Of a stretch of DNA of 64,000 bases, positions 45,800-54,203 are shown in pieces. A model generated the notes under the pieces. It saw only the letters and a list, made by a program, of their open reading frames with translations. It was not told the origin of the DNA and made no database searches. Origin of the DNA: Azospirillum sp. CAG:239 (GTDB lineage Bacteria; Pseudomonadota; Alphaproteobacteria; RF32; CAG-239); NCBI GenBank assembly GCA_000436375.1, contig FR885511.1:1-64000 (forward strand), written 5' to 3'. Numbering within the stretch: the first letter of the stretch is position 1; every line of letters begins with the position of its first letter. The position numbers were made by a program, and so were the translations under genes.

Positions 45800-47635
45800 T
45801 CAGAATCCTGCGGCTGTTTGCATTTTGTTTGACATATAAGTATGTTGAACTTGTCTGTCAGTAACATTTTCATCATTACGGATGATGTTGGCAAGTCTTT
45901 TGTAAAAAGCGCTGCCGGGTGCCAAAATGCGGTTAAAGTCGCCATTGTCGGCAAAACGAAGCAGGTTTCCCTTAACTCTTTCCTTCTGCGCGGCGGTTTC
46001 TGTTTCGTTCATCGGTTCGCCGGTAACAAAGGAATAAAAGCGATGGACAGAAGCGGCGTCAAAAGCGGCACGCGAAGAAACCGAAGCTACGGAATCAAGC
46101 AGTTTGTCATTGATCTTAACGCTGCCGTCAACTAAATCGCGATAGCCCAATACGTTGCCATTTTCTTTGACACCCCAAATTTGTGCCTGTGCCGTGCGAT
46201 AATCGAATTTTTCGACGACGGCACGGCGAGCCGCAATATCTTTCCGGTCAAAATCCGGCTGACGCCCGGCTTCATCAAAAACTTTGCCCAAAGCTTCCTT
46301 AATCCTGCGGGCATAAACAATCTGCGAACTGCCGCCTTCGATTTTGGCGCCGGTTTCCAGCAAAACGACGGCAAGCATAAACGAAACCTTAGGCATGGCT
46401 TCACCGCTGCGGAGAGCTTCGGCAATCTGGCCGCGGCTCATATCCTTGTCATATTCGTCGCCGAGCATACGGGCATAAGCCGGCATTTTTCCGGAACCGG
46501 CAGGCACCATACGGTCAAGCAAATGTGTATATTCGCCGCCGGATTTGGTGGTATGGATTTTTTTCATTTCAGTTTCAAAAACCGCCCGGGTCTGCGGATT
46601 GTCAAAAATCTGCGCGGTAAGCGACCGCGGATTGTCCAGAACATCGGCCATAAAGGCAAATATCGGTTTTTCGGCTTCAATGCTGATCTGGACAACCGAA
46701 CTGTCTTTGAGCAGATCATTAGCCTGCATGGCATGAACCGAAGCCAGCTGCAACGCGGCCAAATCATTCTCCGGCGTGCCTTTGGCTTTGTGATAAGTCA
46801 TTTGCCTGTCTAACAGTTTCATCACTTTTTTCAGCATACGCACATCGTTTTGAAACTGTTGTTCAACCTGTGCAGAGAATTCTGTCAAAACATCTTTGTG
46901 AAGTTCGGAAAGAGCCTTGACGGTATTCATGCTCAAATCTTTAAATTCCATACCCTGCGGCATAAACTCCTTATTTATCAGATGATGCCAACGGGCTTTG
47001 AGAGCCTTGGCCGCCAGAGCCTTCTTTTCAAACATGTCTTTCTTCATCTCTTTTTCATGCACTTTTAATGCTGCAATTTTTTCCGGCGTATCAAAACCGG
47101 GCAGGGTCATGGCGACGACTTTCGGATAAATTTTGCTGTAAAGATAAAGCGGCGGGCCAAAAACAAAAGGATCGCATATTTCGGGACCGGTCTGGTTGTC
47201 GGTATTGACACGGCCGGACATCAGCGACAAATTGAACTTCTCGCCAAAGCTGCGTGCCCGCGCAGCCTGATTGACAAACTTGTAGCAGGAATGGAACATA
47301 TTATAGTCGTTTTCTTCAACGGCAGCTCCGGCACCACGTTTGTCGCGCTGACGCATCGGTCCGAGGTGGTCGGAAAAATCAAAGCGGAAATCATGTTTCA
47401 GCTGCCGATAGAGTTCGCGGCAGAGCGTCTGACGATGTTCGTCTTCGACAACGGCAGCATAGGTGTCGTTAACGCGTTTTAAAACAGTGCGCATGAAACT
47501 TTCGGCATAGGGAAACACCTCCGGATTATAAGGATTAACAGTGCCGTCGCCGTAGGTTTCCCGTAACGGGGCGTCGGTGTCAAGATAGGAAAATTCGGGT
47601 TTTTTGGCGATGACCGCCTGACTGTATTTGCTCAT
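45800..47635 (-). CDS. Unrecognised protein, 611 aa
   Basis: No family recognised. Helical and charged, no signal peptide or membrane segment. It has a long central helix-rich part (~200-330) with many Lys/Glu/Met, and a C-terminal part from ~440 resembling a compact domain with repeated Arg-Ala motifs. The N-terminus contains YGDGTVNPYNPEVFPYAESF. It sits behind a 400-nt structured leader with a consensus promoter, and precedes the S66 peptidase gene by two bases. The neighbouring envelope enzyme is the only context clue. Confidence 0.6.
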   Translation of the reverse strand: MSKYSQAVIAKKPEFSYLDTDAPLRETYGDGTVNPYNPEVFPYAESFMRTVLKRVNDTYAAVVEDEHRQTLCRELYRQLKHDFRFDFSDHLGPMRQRDKRGAGAAVEENDYNMFHSCYKFVNQAARARSFGEKFNLSLMSGRVNTDNQTGPEICDPFVFGPPLYLYSKIYPKVVAMTLPGFDTPEKIAALKVHEKEMKKDMFEKKALAAKALKARWHHLINKEFMPQGMEFKDLSMNTVKALSELHKDVLTEFSAQVEQQFQNDVRMLKKVMKLLDRQMTYHKAKGTPENDLAALQLASVHAMQANDLLKDSSVVQISIEAEKPIFAFMADVLDNPRSLTAQIFDNPQTRAVFETEMKKIHTTKSGGEYTHLLDRMVPAGSGKMPAYARMLGDEYDKDMSRGQIAEALRSGEAMPKVSFMLAVVLLETGAKIEGGSSQIVYARRIKEALGKVFDEAGRQPDFDRKDIAARRAVVEKFDYRTAQAQIWGVKENGNVLGYRDLVDGSVKINDKLLDSVASVSSRAAFDAASVHRFYSFVTGEPMNETETAAQKERVKGNLLRFADNGDFNRILAPGSAFYKRLANIIRNDENVTDRQVQHTYMSNKMQTAAGF

Positions 47636-48041
47636 TTTGTTCTCTTTCTTCAGAATTAAAGGTTAACCTGCTGTAATTTTGCGCTGATCCTCTGACTGCC
47701 GAATTACCAAAAGCAATCAGAGGTTCCTAAGCTGCAGAACCTTCGAAAAGGGAGAACTTTTATTTTTGAATCGGCTGTTTGTGTTCATGTTTGCAAAATC
47801 CTGTAAAAATTAATCCATAACCGGTTAAAGCCTGTTGATTTTCATCCTCCAAGCACCCAAGCTTTATTCAACTGACGAAAGTGCTCAGAGGTTCATAATC
47901 AACAAAAGCAAAATGCTGATTAGCAGGGATTTTGCGGAAATAACGGCGAAAGCTTCCGGGCGGAAAGCGCCGGAAAGCGAATAAAAACTGTATGTCTTGC
48001 CAAAAAACGACATTTTTCGCCTTATGCTTTTCATTAAAACC
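47636..48041 (-). ncRNA. Long structured leader or non-coding RNA upstream of the 611-aa gene
   Basis: A 514-bp gap without a plausible gene. Transcription from the promoter at 48048-48077 would make about 400 nt before the next ATG. Pairings include GCAAAAT/ATTTTGC (47929-47935 with 47908-47914) with an inner GCT/AGC; GTTGATT-CCTC-AGCAC (47903-47881) pairing with GTGCT-GAGG-AATCAAC (47856-47834) around matching ATGAA and TG internal loops; GCTTTCCGG/CCGGAAGC (47970-47978, 47952-47959); and CCTCTGATTGC/GCAGTCAGAGG (47713-47723, 47689-47699). There is no RNase P or tmRNA consensus, and no terminator at the 3' end. Confidence 0.45.
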
Positions 48042-48047
48042 GCGGCT

Positions 48048-48077
48048 ATTATACAAACGTATCGGAAATTTTGTCAA
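48048..48077 (-). promoter_or_regulatory. Consensus sigma70 promoter
   Basis: Perfect TTGACA and perfect TATAAT separated by 18 bp on the minus strand, just downstream of the rho terminator. It would start a transcript near 48041 that runs through the structured leader toward the 611-aa gene. The strongest promoter-like sequence I see in the window. Confidence 0.8.
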
Positions 48078-48102
48078 TATCCTTTGTGTGTTTTTTTAAG
48101 AC

Positions 48103-48132
48103 AAAAAAAATCCCTCCTTGCCGGAGGGATTT
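48103..48132 (-). terminator. Intrinsic terminator of rho
   Basis: On the minus strand a 10-bp stem AAATCCCTCC / GGAGGGATTT, a five-base loop and a T8 tract, starting 17 bases after the rho stop codon. Confidence 0.92.
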
Positions 48133-48149
48133 GAAAAAGCCATAAGCGA

Positions 48150-49403
48150 TCAGGAGTTCATGGTATTGAAAAAGTCCTGATTGTCTTTGGACAAACGCAG
48201 CTTATCAAGCAGGAATTCCATGCCGTCGGTCATTCCCATCTGCATCAGAACACGGCGCAGAACCCACATTTTGGAAAGCGTAGCCTTATCAACCAGCAGC
48301 TCTTCCTTACGCGTGCCTGAACGGGTAATATCAATGGTCGGGAACAAACGTTTGTCTGTCAGTTTACGGTCCAAAATGATTTCGGAGTTGCCGGTACCCT
48401 TGAACTCTTCAAAAATAACTTCGTCCATGCGCGAACCCGTATCAATAAGCGCCGTGGCAATGATGGTCAGCGAACCTCCCTCCTCAACGTTGCGCGCAGC
48501 GCCGAGCAGACGTTTAGGACGCTGCAACGCATTGGCGTCGACACCGCCGGTAAGAACTTTTCCGGACGAAGGAATAACCGTGTTATACGCGCGGCCGAGA
48601 CGGGTTATGGAATCAAGCAGAATGACAACGTCTTTTTTTGTTTCAACCAGACGTTTGGCTTTTTCGATAACCATTTCAGCCACTTGGACGTGACGGGCGG
48701 CCGGTTCGTCAAAAGTTGAGGAAATAACTTCGCCCTTGACCGAGCGACTCATATCGGTAACTTCTTCCGGACGTTCGTCAATCAGCAGCACCATCAGATA
48801 AACTTCAGGGTGATTGGTGGCGATAGCATGGGCAATGTTTTGCAGCATGACCGTCTTACCGGTGCGCGGCGGCGCGACAATCAGGCCGCGCTGTCCCTTG
48901 CCCTGAGGCGCAATCAAATCAATAATGCGGGTGGTATAGTCTTTTTCGCCGCAAATGATGTCAAAATCGAGTTTTTTGGTCGGATAAAGCGGCGTAAGGT
49001 TGTCAAAATTGACACGCAGCTTGGATTTTTCAGGATCTTCAAAGTTAATCGTATTGATTTTGGTCAAGGCAAAATAACGTTCGTTATCTTTTGGACCGCG
49101 GATTTCGCCTTCTACGGTATCGCCGGTGCGCAGGCCGAATTTTTTGACCTGTGAAGGCGAAACATAAATGTCATCGGGACTGGCCAGATAGTTGGATTCG
49201 GCAGAGCGCAAAAAACCGAAACCGTCCTGCAGAACTTCTATGGTTCCTTCGCCGTAAATCGTCTGGTCGTCGGAAGCGACTTTTTTCATTATGGCGAAAA
49301 TCAGATCCTGAACACGCATGGAAGAAGCGTCTTCAATTCCCAGTTCCTCCGCCTGAGTTAGCAACTCTTTGGGAGATTTTTGCTTTAAATCTTTTAAATG
49401 CAT
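48150..49403 (-). CDS. rho: Transcription termination factor Rho
   Basis: Hexameric RNA-dependent ATPase. The RNA-binding N-terminus has [14 protein letters not shown] and the primary RNA-binding [14 protein letters not shown] near 64. P-loop APPRTGKT is near 177, then [13 protein letters not shown] and the Q-loop and R-loop region ([12 protein letters not shown]). 417 residues, the standard length. AAGG seven bases upstream. It lies directly left of the predicted origin, as in other alphaproteobacteria. Confidence 0.97.
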   Translation of the reverse strand: MHLKDLKQKSPKELLTQAEELGIEDASSMRVQDLIFAIMKKVASDDQTIYGEGTIEVLQDGFGFLRSAESNYLASPDDIYVSPSQVKKFGLRTGDTVEGEIRGPKDNERYFALTKINTINFEDPEKSKLRVNFDNLTPLYPTKKLDFDIICGEKDYTTRIIDLIAPQGKGQRGLIVAPPRTGKTVMLQNIAHAIATNHPEVYLMVLLIDERPEEVTDMSRSVKGEVISSTFDEPAARHVQVAEMVIEKAKRLVETKKDVVILLDSITRLGRAYNTVIPSSGKVLTGGVDANALQRPKRLLGAARNVEEGGSLTIIATALIDTGSRMDEVIFEEFKGTGNSEIILDRKLTDKRLFPTIDITRSGTRKEELLVDKATLSKMWVLRRVLMQMGMTDGMEFLLDKLRLSKDNQDFFNTMNS

Positions 49404-49651
49404 TGTGACCTTGAATATATTTTTGACGTGAATATGTAATGAGAGTGAGGGAAGAGCCCCTCTGCATCGTTGTTTTAAGAACTAACGCTTGATTAGTTTA
49501 TAAGCTTTAAATGCACGAAAGTCAATTGAATGTTGCAGGATTTTTATGCACAGTCAAACCTCTCCATAATATATTTTAAAAAGTTTAGTTGTTATCTGTA
49601 TATCCCTGCGGCTTATGTGGATTATTTTTTGTGCACACGGATATCCAAAAG

Positions 49652-49709
49652 TTAAAGTAATGTTAATAAACTTGTTAACGAAAATTAAGCATGGTTAACG
49701 AATCGTTAA
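49652..49709. promoter_or_regulatory. Six phased TTAA elements with CtrA-type boxes
   Basis: TTAA begins at 49652, 49663, 49675, 49685, 49695 and 49706, with gaps of 11, 12, 10, 10 and 11 bp, close to one helical turn each. The first pair and the last pair are exact TTAA-N7-TTAA, the consensus for the cell-cycle regulator CtrA, which represses origin firing in Caulobacter. Five of six are preceded by G (GTTAA). Confidence 0.65.
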
Positions 49710-49751
49710 TTTTATTTTGGCTGATTCTGTAAACCGCAAAAATCAGTTTTT

Positions 49752-49773
49752 GTTGATAAGTGTTTTTATCAAC
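49752..49773. repeat. Inverted repeat in the origin
   Basis: GTTGATAA and TTATCAAC form a perfect 8-bp inverted repeat with a six-base spacer, between the TTAA array and the right-hand DnaA boxes. It could be a protein-binding site or a small cruciform. Confidence 0.7.
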
Positions 49774-49931
49774 GCCTGTGTCTAAAGTTATCCACCTGTT
49801 AGTAAAGTTGTATATTAGATTTTACTTTGCGGTGATTAATCTGTATAAATATTTCAGAAGGCTTATTTATACACAGCCGGACGCGGTTTTGTGCATAAGT
49901 TGGCCAAGGTTTTGAATCTGAGGATTTTTTT

Positions 49932-50513
49932 ATGAAACTTGTAGCTATTACCGGTTCCATAGGCTGCGGAAAAACGACGCTGGCTTCCATGGTCAGGCGC
50001 CTGGGATACTGTGTTTACGACGTGGACGGCTGGGTCCGCCGGCTTTATTTCAAGAAGGATTTTATCCGGGTTATCGGAAAACATTTTCCCCAAGTCCTCG
50101 AAGACGAAAAAGTTAACAAAAGGGCGCTGCGCAATATTGTTTTTAACGACAATGCGCGTCTGAAAGAACTTGAAAGCCTGATTCATCCCTTTTTACGCCA
50201 ATATCTCAAAAAGGTTATTCATCGGCAAGCCCGCGGCGACGGTCTTTTTTTTCTGGACGTTGCTCTGCTGTTTGAAATGGGCTGGGATATTTACTGTGAC
50301 TGCATTGTCGTTGCCAATGTCGATTATGAAACTCAGAAGATGCGGGTAATGAAACGCGACGGCATTACCGGCGAGGACTTTGACAAAATCAACGATATTC
50401 AGATGAGCAACAGTGACAAGATTGCGTTGGCTGATGTGGTTATTGATACCGGGCGGCCGCAGAATCAGGTCTTTACGGATTTAATCAGCATTATAGACGG
50501 ACTGGAATGTTAA
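49932..50513 (+). CDS. coaE: Dephospho-CoA kinase
   Basis: Last step of CoA synthesis: phosphorylates the 3'-OH of dephospho-CoA. P-loop GSIGCGKT is at residues 8-15; DVDGWVRRLY and LFFLDVALLFEMGWD are family motifs, with a late R-rich lid (MKRDG). 193 residues, normal. GAGG lies eight bases before the ATG. First gene right of the predicted origin, coupled to dnaQ. Confidence 0.95.
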   Translation: MKLVAITGSIGCGKTTLASMVRRLGYCVYDVDGWVRRLYFKKDFIRVIGKHFPQVLEDEKVNKRALRNIVFNDNARLKELESLIHPFLRQYLKKVIHRQARGDGLFFLDVALLFEMGWDIYCDCIVVANVDYETQKMRVMKRDGITGEDFDKINDIQMSNSDKIALADVVIDTGRPQNQVFTDLISIIDGLEC

Positions 50514-50514
50514 T

Positions 50515-51204
50515 ATGGTAAGGGAAATTGTTTTTGATACGGAAACGACGGGTTTTAATGCCGAAGAAGGCGAACGGCTGGTTGAAATCGGCGCGGTAGA
50601 ACTGATAAACCATATTCCGACCGGCAAGACATACCATCAGTACATTAACCCGGAGAAAGAAGTTCCCGAAGAGGCGTATAAGGTTCACGGCCTGTCTTAT
50701 GACTTTCTGAAAGATTTTCCGACTTTTGACAAAGTGGCTGACGACTGGCTGGAATTTATCGGCGAAGACAGCGTTTTGGTTGCGCATAACGCTCAATTCG
50801 ACATTAACTTTGTCAATTATGAACTGAAGCAGCTCGGCAAACCGACGCTGGCGTGGGACAGGGTGGTTGATACGCTGGAAATAGCCCGCAGCATGTTTCC
50901 GGGAGCCAGAAACAATCTGGACGCTTTATGTAAAAGATTTGGCGTCGACAACAGCAGCCGTACCAACCACGGCGCCCTGCTCGATGCGGAACTGCTGGCC
51001 AAGGTTTACCTGGAGCTGATGGGCGGCGAGGAACCGACCATGGGTTTGGAAGACAAAAAGGAAACCAAGTCGGCGGTCAGTTTTGAAAATCATGAAAACA
51101 AGATTTACCGCGAGCCGAGGCCTTTTGCCGCAACAGCCGAAGAGCTGGAAGCTCACAAGGCTTTTTTGGAAAGTAAGATTAAAAATGCCGTCTGGCTTTC
51201 CTGA
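50515..51204 (+). CDS. dnaQ: DNA polymerase III epsilon subunit (3'-5' proofreading exonuclease)
   Basis: Proofreads replication with the alpha subunit. The DEDDh site is visible: FDTETTG with Asp8 and Glu10, HNAQFDINF near 88 and HGALLDAELLAKVY near 146 with the His and last Asp. The C-terminus has the alpha-binding tail region. 229 residues. One base after the coaE stop. The classic coaE-dnaQ order next to the origin; secB, often next, is absent. Confidence 0.95.
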   Translation: MVREIVFDTETTGFNAEEGERLVEIGAVELINHIPTGKTYHQYINPEKEVPEEAYKVHGLSYDFLKDFPTFDKVADDWLEFIGEDSVLVAHNAQFDINFVNYELKQLGKPTLAWDRVVDTLEIARSMFPGARNNLDALCKRFGVDNSSRTNHGALLDAELLAKVYLELMGGEEPTMGLEDKKETKSAVSFENHENKIYREPRPFAATAEELEAHKAFLESKIKNAVWLS

Positions 51205-51207
51205 CTT

Positions 51208-51291
51208 TTATTTGTTTCGCAGGTAAAACAGTACGGAAACCACAATAATTTCCAATATTACAAAGCAAATTGCAGCCGTGTCGTATGTCAT
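51208..51291 (-). CDS. Tiny single-pass membrane protein, 27 aa
   Basis: Reads MTYDTAAICFVILEIIVVSV followed by LFYLRNK: one hydrophobic helix flanked by a short Asp-containing start and a basic end, so N-out/C-in is plausible. The ATG comes two bases after the SDR stop codon on the same strand, suggesting translational coupling. Too short for homology by eye; it could be a chance reading frame. Confidence 0.4.
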   Translation of the reverse strand: MTYDTAAICFVILEIIVVSVLFYLRNK

Positions 51292-51293
51292 TG

Positions 51294-52055
51294 TCAGACC
51301 TTGTGCGGCAAACGGGCATAAACGAAATCGCTGACACAGTTGGGCAGTATCGAGATGAACCAGGCGGCAAAACGCATCGGCCAGGGAAAAGCGATCAGTC
51401 CGACGTTTTCTTCCACTCTTTCGGCAATGATTTTGGCTGCCTTTTCAGCCGACATGAAAAAAGGCATCGGGCAGGTATTTTGATCGGTAATGCGCGATTT
51501 GACAAAGCCCGGGCAGATGACGTTGACCTGAATGCTGAACTGTCGTAGTTCAGAACGCAGCGCTTCGCCGTAGGCTTTGACACAGGCTTTGGAGGCGCTG
51601 TAGGACGGACAGGAGGGCAGGCCGTGATAACCGGCGATGGAAGAAGTAATAACAAGGGTTTTGTGTTTATCACGGCGGTTTTTGAATATTTCGACAGCCG
51701 GAATCAGCGTGTTTAAGACACCGATAACATTGGTATTGAACGTGTTGTATATATTTTCGGGCGTTTCTTCCAGCGTAGCAACCCCGGCGTTGGCGTAAAC
51801 GATGTTCAGCGGTGCGATTTCTTCACATTTCTTTATCCATGCGGCCGTATTTTGCCGGTCGGTTACGTCCATGACTTCGGCATATACCTTGACGTTGTAT
51901 CTTTCACAGGCGGTTTTAACCGTTTCGAGCCGTTCACGGTTGCGGCCGGAAATAAACAGGGTTCCGGCGCCGGTTATGGCGTAGTGTCTGGCCAGAGCTT
52001 CGCCGATGCCCGAAGATGCGCCGGTAATGAGAACGTTTGGTTTCTTTTTTGTCAT
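51294..52055 (-). CDS. SDR-family NAD(P)-dependent oxidoreductase
   Basis: 253 residues. TGASSGIG at 11-18 binds NAD(P); NAG is in YANAGVAT near 89; the catalytic Ser precedes YSASKACVKAYGEALRSEL, giving Y-x-x-x-K. The C-terminus is hydrophobic (FPWPMRFAAWFISILPN) and may associate with the membrane. The substrate is unknown. It is on the strand opposite to coaE-dnaQ and yicC, between them. Confidence 0.85.
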   Translation of the reverse strand: MTKKKPNVLITGASSGIGEALARHYAITGAGTLFISGRNRERLETVKTACERYNVKVYAEVMDVTDRQNTAAWIKKCEEIAPLNIVYANAGVATLEETPENIYNTFNTNVIGVLNTLIPAVEIFKNRRDKHKTLVITSSIAGYHGLPSCPSYSASKACVKAYGEALRSELRQFSIQVNVICPGFVKSRITDQNTCPMPFFMSAEKAAKIIAERVEENVGLIAFPWPMRFAAWFISILPNCVSDFVYARLPHKV

Positions 52056-52136
52056 TTTGCCCCCGATTGGTAAAATATTATTAAGTATTTATTATATATA
52101 CTGCGGTTATTAACTTTAGGTAAAAAGGAGAACCTT

Positions 52137-53039
52137 TTGTCTGTTTCGAGTATGACCGGTTTTGCCAGAACCGACGGTGCAACCGTTTTTGAAAAAAAGC
52201 GCTGCGATTGGTTTTTTGAGCTGAAAAGCGTCAACGGCAAGTCTTTGGACGTTAAAACCAAAATGCCTTTCCGATTGGAAAGCTTGTCTATGTTCGTTAA
52301 AAACAAAGCGGCCGAATATTTTTCCCGTGGCAGTCTCAGCGTTTATCTGGAAACCGGCTTTGACGGCGAAACCGGCGTGAAAATCAATGAAGAACTGCTC
52401 AGCAAACTGGCCGAAAGGGTCGTTGCCGTTTATGAAAAATATCCCGAACAAATGAAAAAACCGTCGCCGGGCGAAATTCTGGCGGTAAAAGGCGTTGTGG
52501 AAACGGTCGACGACGAATTGAGCGAAGACGAAGAAAGCAGGCTGCTTGAAGACTTGAAGAAAGGTTTTGTCAATGCCTGCAACCGACTTTTGCAGGACAG
52601 ACGGGCCGAAGGCGAAAAAATAGCCAGAGCGCTGACCGATATTTTGGATAAGATTGCCATCAGGGTCGAAAAAATTGAAATTGTGGCTGAAATTCTGCCG
52701 CAAAAGCTTAAAGAGCGCCTGAAAGGACAGATAAAGGAACTGTTGGATGCCGATTGCCAAATTTCCGAAGACAGGCTGGTTCAGGAAGTTTGCCTGTATG
52801 TGGCCCGGGCAGACATACGTGAGGAAATAGACCGTTTGAAAGCGCATGTGAAAACCGCGCGGCAGCTGTTGTCTTCAGGCGAGGCGGTGGGTCGGCGGCT
52901 TGACTTTTTGTGTCAGGAACTGAACCGCGAGGCCAATACGACCTGTTCAAAATCCTGTGACATTGAAATAACCAATCTGGGCATGGAACTGAAGACGCTT
53001 ATTGAGCAGTTTCGTGAACAGGTACAAAATATGGAGTAA
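52137..53039 (+). CDS. yicC: YicC-family endoribonuclease-like protein
   Basis: 300 residues beginning SSMTGFART, the family hallmark; ends with the conserved RRLDFLCQELNREANTTCSKS and a KTLIEQFREQVQN tail. YicC of E. coli is an endoribonuclease linked to sRNA turnover. The start is TTG at 52137: AAGGAG lies exactly six bases upstream; the ATG five codons further lacks such a site. 5 bp before gmk, as in many bacteria. Confidence 0.93.
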   Translation: MSVSSMTGFARTDGATVFEKKRCDWFFELKSVNGKSLDVKTKMPFRLESLSMFVKNKAAEYFSRGSLSVYLETGFDGETGVKINEELLSKLAERVVAVYEKYPEQMKKPSPGEILAVKGVVETVDDELSEDEESRLLEDLKKGFVNACNRLLQDRRAEGEKIARALTDILDKIAIRVEKIEIVAEILPQKLKERLKGQIKELLDADCQISEDRLVQEVCLYVARADIREEIDRLKAHVKTARQLLSSGEAVGRRLDFLCQELNREANTTCSKSCDIEITNLGMELKTLIEQFREQVQNME

Positions 53040-53044
53040 AACCG

Positions 53045-53707
53045 ATGGATGAAATTATCAACCGTTTGAAGAAAGTCCGCCGCGGCGCGATGTTTATTAT
53101 CGAAGCGCCTTCCGGAACCGGAAAAAGCGCCGTTGTCAAGGAAATACTGAAACGTGACAGCAATATTAAGTTTTCAGTTTCTGTAACGACCCGTAAGCCG
53201 CGTGAAAATGAAGTAGACGGCGTTGACTATTACTACGTTACCAATGAGCAATACGACGAGTTTCTGGCACAGGACGCTTTTTATGAGCATGTCGAATCGC
53301 AGTACGGCGACCGTTACGGCACTTTGCGGTCGGAAGTGGACAGCTTTATCAACATCGGCCAGGACGTGATGTTTGACATGGACTGGGCCGGCGCCCGTCA
53401 GATGCGCGAAAAAGCCGGTTCGGACGTCGTTTCGATTTATTTGCTGCCACCGTCCATCAAAGAACTGCGCCGCCGGCTGGAAAAGCGCGGTACGGATTCT
53501 CAGGAAGTCATCAACAAACGTATGGGCATCATTATGGACAAGATAAGTCATTGGGACGAATTCGACTATGTGATTGTCAATGTCGATCTTGAGGAAACGA
53601 TTGCCAAAGTGCAAAAAATTATTTCCGGCGAAAGAATGAAAAGGGTGCGTCAGGTCGGACTGAAAGGATTTGTCAACGAACTTATCAGGGAAGCCGAGAA
53701 TGGTTGA
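53045..53707 (+). CDS. gmk: Guanylate kinase
   Basis: Converts GMP to GDP. P-loop APSGTGKS is at residues 21-28, then SVTTRKPRENEVDGVDYYY for GMP binding, and DMDWAGARQMREK with the Walker-B-like region. 220 residues. GGAG eight bases upstream. Its last eight bases overlap the next gene (ATGGTTGA). Confidence 0.96.
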   Translation: MDEIINRLKKVRRGAMFIIEAPSGTGKSAVVKEILKRDSNIKFSVSVTTRKPRENEVDGVDYYYVTNEQYDEFLAQDAFYEHVESQYGDRYGTLRSEVDSFINIGQDVMFDMDWAGARQMREKAGSDVVSIYLLPPSIKELRRRLEKRGTDSQEVINKRMGIIMDKISHWDEFDYVIVNVDLEETIAKVQKIISGERMKRVRQVGLKGFVNELIREAENG

Positions 53708-54203
53708 AGTCTTTTATGACCGCAGAGGAAAGGAAAAATATGCCGACGACGTCATTCCGTTTGAGCAGAAAGGATACTTTGCGATTTTGGTAAAAGACGA
53801 CAGGGTTTTGGTAACCTATCCGCCACAGGTTTCGGTTCCCGAATTTCCCGGCGGTTCGGCCGGCCGGAGGGAAGATTTTCGCGGCTGCCTGTTTCGCAAG
53901 CTTTTTGAGGAAACCGGTATAGAATTTATGCTTGACGGCGGCCTCCGGAAATACGAGCAAAATGTCAATTATTTTGCCGACGATGCACGTCCGTTCGGCG
54001 AATTTTGCAAATATGACATGACTTTTATTGTTTATGACGCGTCGTCTTATGGATTTGACACGGGAAAAGAACACTGGAAAACGCCGGAAAACGGTTTGGC
54101 CGCGTGGCTTGACATCAATGATATTTTCGAGGGCAAAACCAAAATAAACTATGCGCACTGGCTTGCTTTTCAAAAGCTTTTTGCCGATAAGTGCAAGGTT
54201 TAG
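53700..54203 (+). CDS. Nudix hydrolase-like protein with altered Nudix box
   Basis: 167 residues. The Nudix box is GGSAGRRED...FRKLFEETGIE: the consensus RE-U-x-EE is RK-L-F-EE here, so one Glu of the signature is Lys while the EE pair remains. Catalysis may be weakened or altered. FPGGSAGRRED preserves the loop. The ATG at 53700, overlapping the gmk stop, is preferred to a TTG ten codons upstream. Tail-to-tail overlap of four bases with the next gene. Confidence 0.75.
   Translation: MVEVFYDRRGKEKYADDVIPFEQKGYFAILVKDDRVLVTYPPQVSVPEFPGGSAGRREDFRGCLFRKLFEETGIEFMLDGGLRKYEQNVNYFADDARPFGEFCKYDMTFIVYDASSYGFDTGKEHWKTPENGLAAWLDINDIFEGKTKINYAHWLAFQKLFADKCKV

Larger units (their letters stand above)
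49544..49898. promoter_or_regulatory. DnaA-box cluster
   Basis: TTATGCACA at 49544-49552, TTATACACA at 49867-49875 and TGTGCATAA (reverse) at 49890-49898 fit TTATNCACA. TGTGGATTA (reverse) at 49616-49624 and TTATCCACC at 49788-49796 have one mismatch to TTATCCACA or its complement. A 9-mer this frequent in 355 bp is unlikely by chance even in AT-rich DNA. Confidence 0.75.
49404..49931. other. oriC: Predicted chromosomal replication origin (oriC)
   Basis: A 528-bp AT-rich gap between divergent rho and coaE, the usual oriC position in many alphaproteobacteria. It contains three sites fitting TTATNCACA and two with one mismatch, a phased TTAA array with two TTAA-N7-TTAA motifs, an inverted repeat, GANTC sites at 49723-49727 and 49913-49917, and long A/T stretches that could unwind. 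Gene orientation switches here: most genes to the left are on the minus strand and most to the right are on the plus strand. dnaA is not adjacent. Confidence 0.8.

Noticed and set aside
47636-48041. RNase P RNA or tmRNA
   Set aside because: Length and strong promoter fit, but I see no RNase P conserved core, no tRNA-like ends and no peptide tag. Kept as unclassified structured RNA.
47868-48077. 69-residue minus-strand frame starting with TTG
   Set aside because: Its start codon is the TTG of the promoter's TTGACA, there is no ribosome-binding site, and the frame runs through the structured leader. Treated as non-coding.
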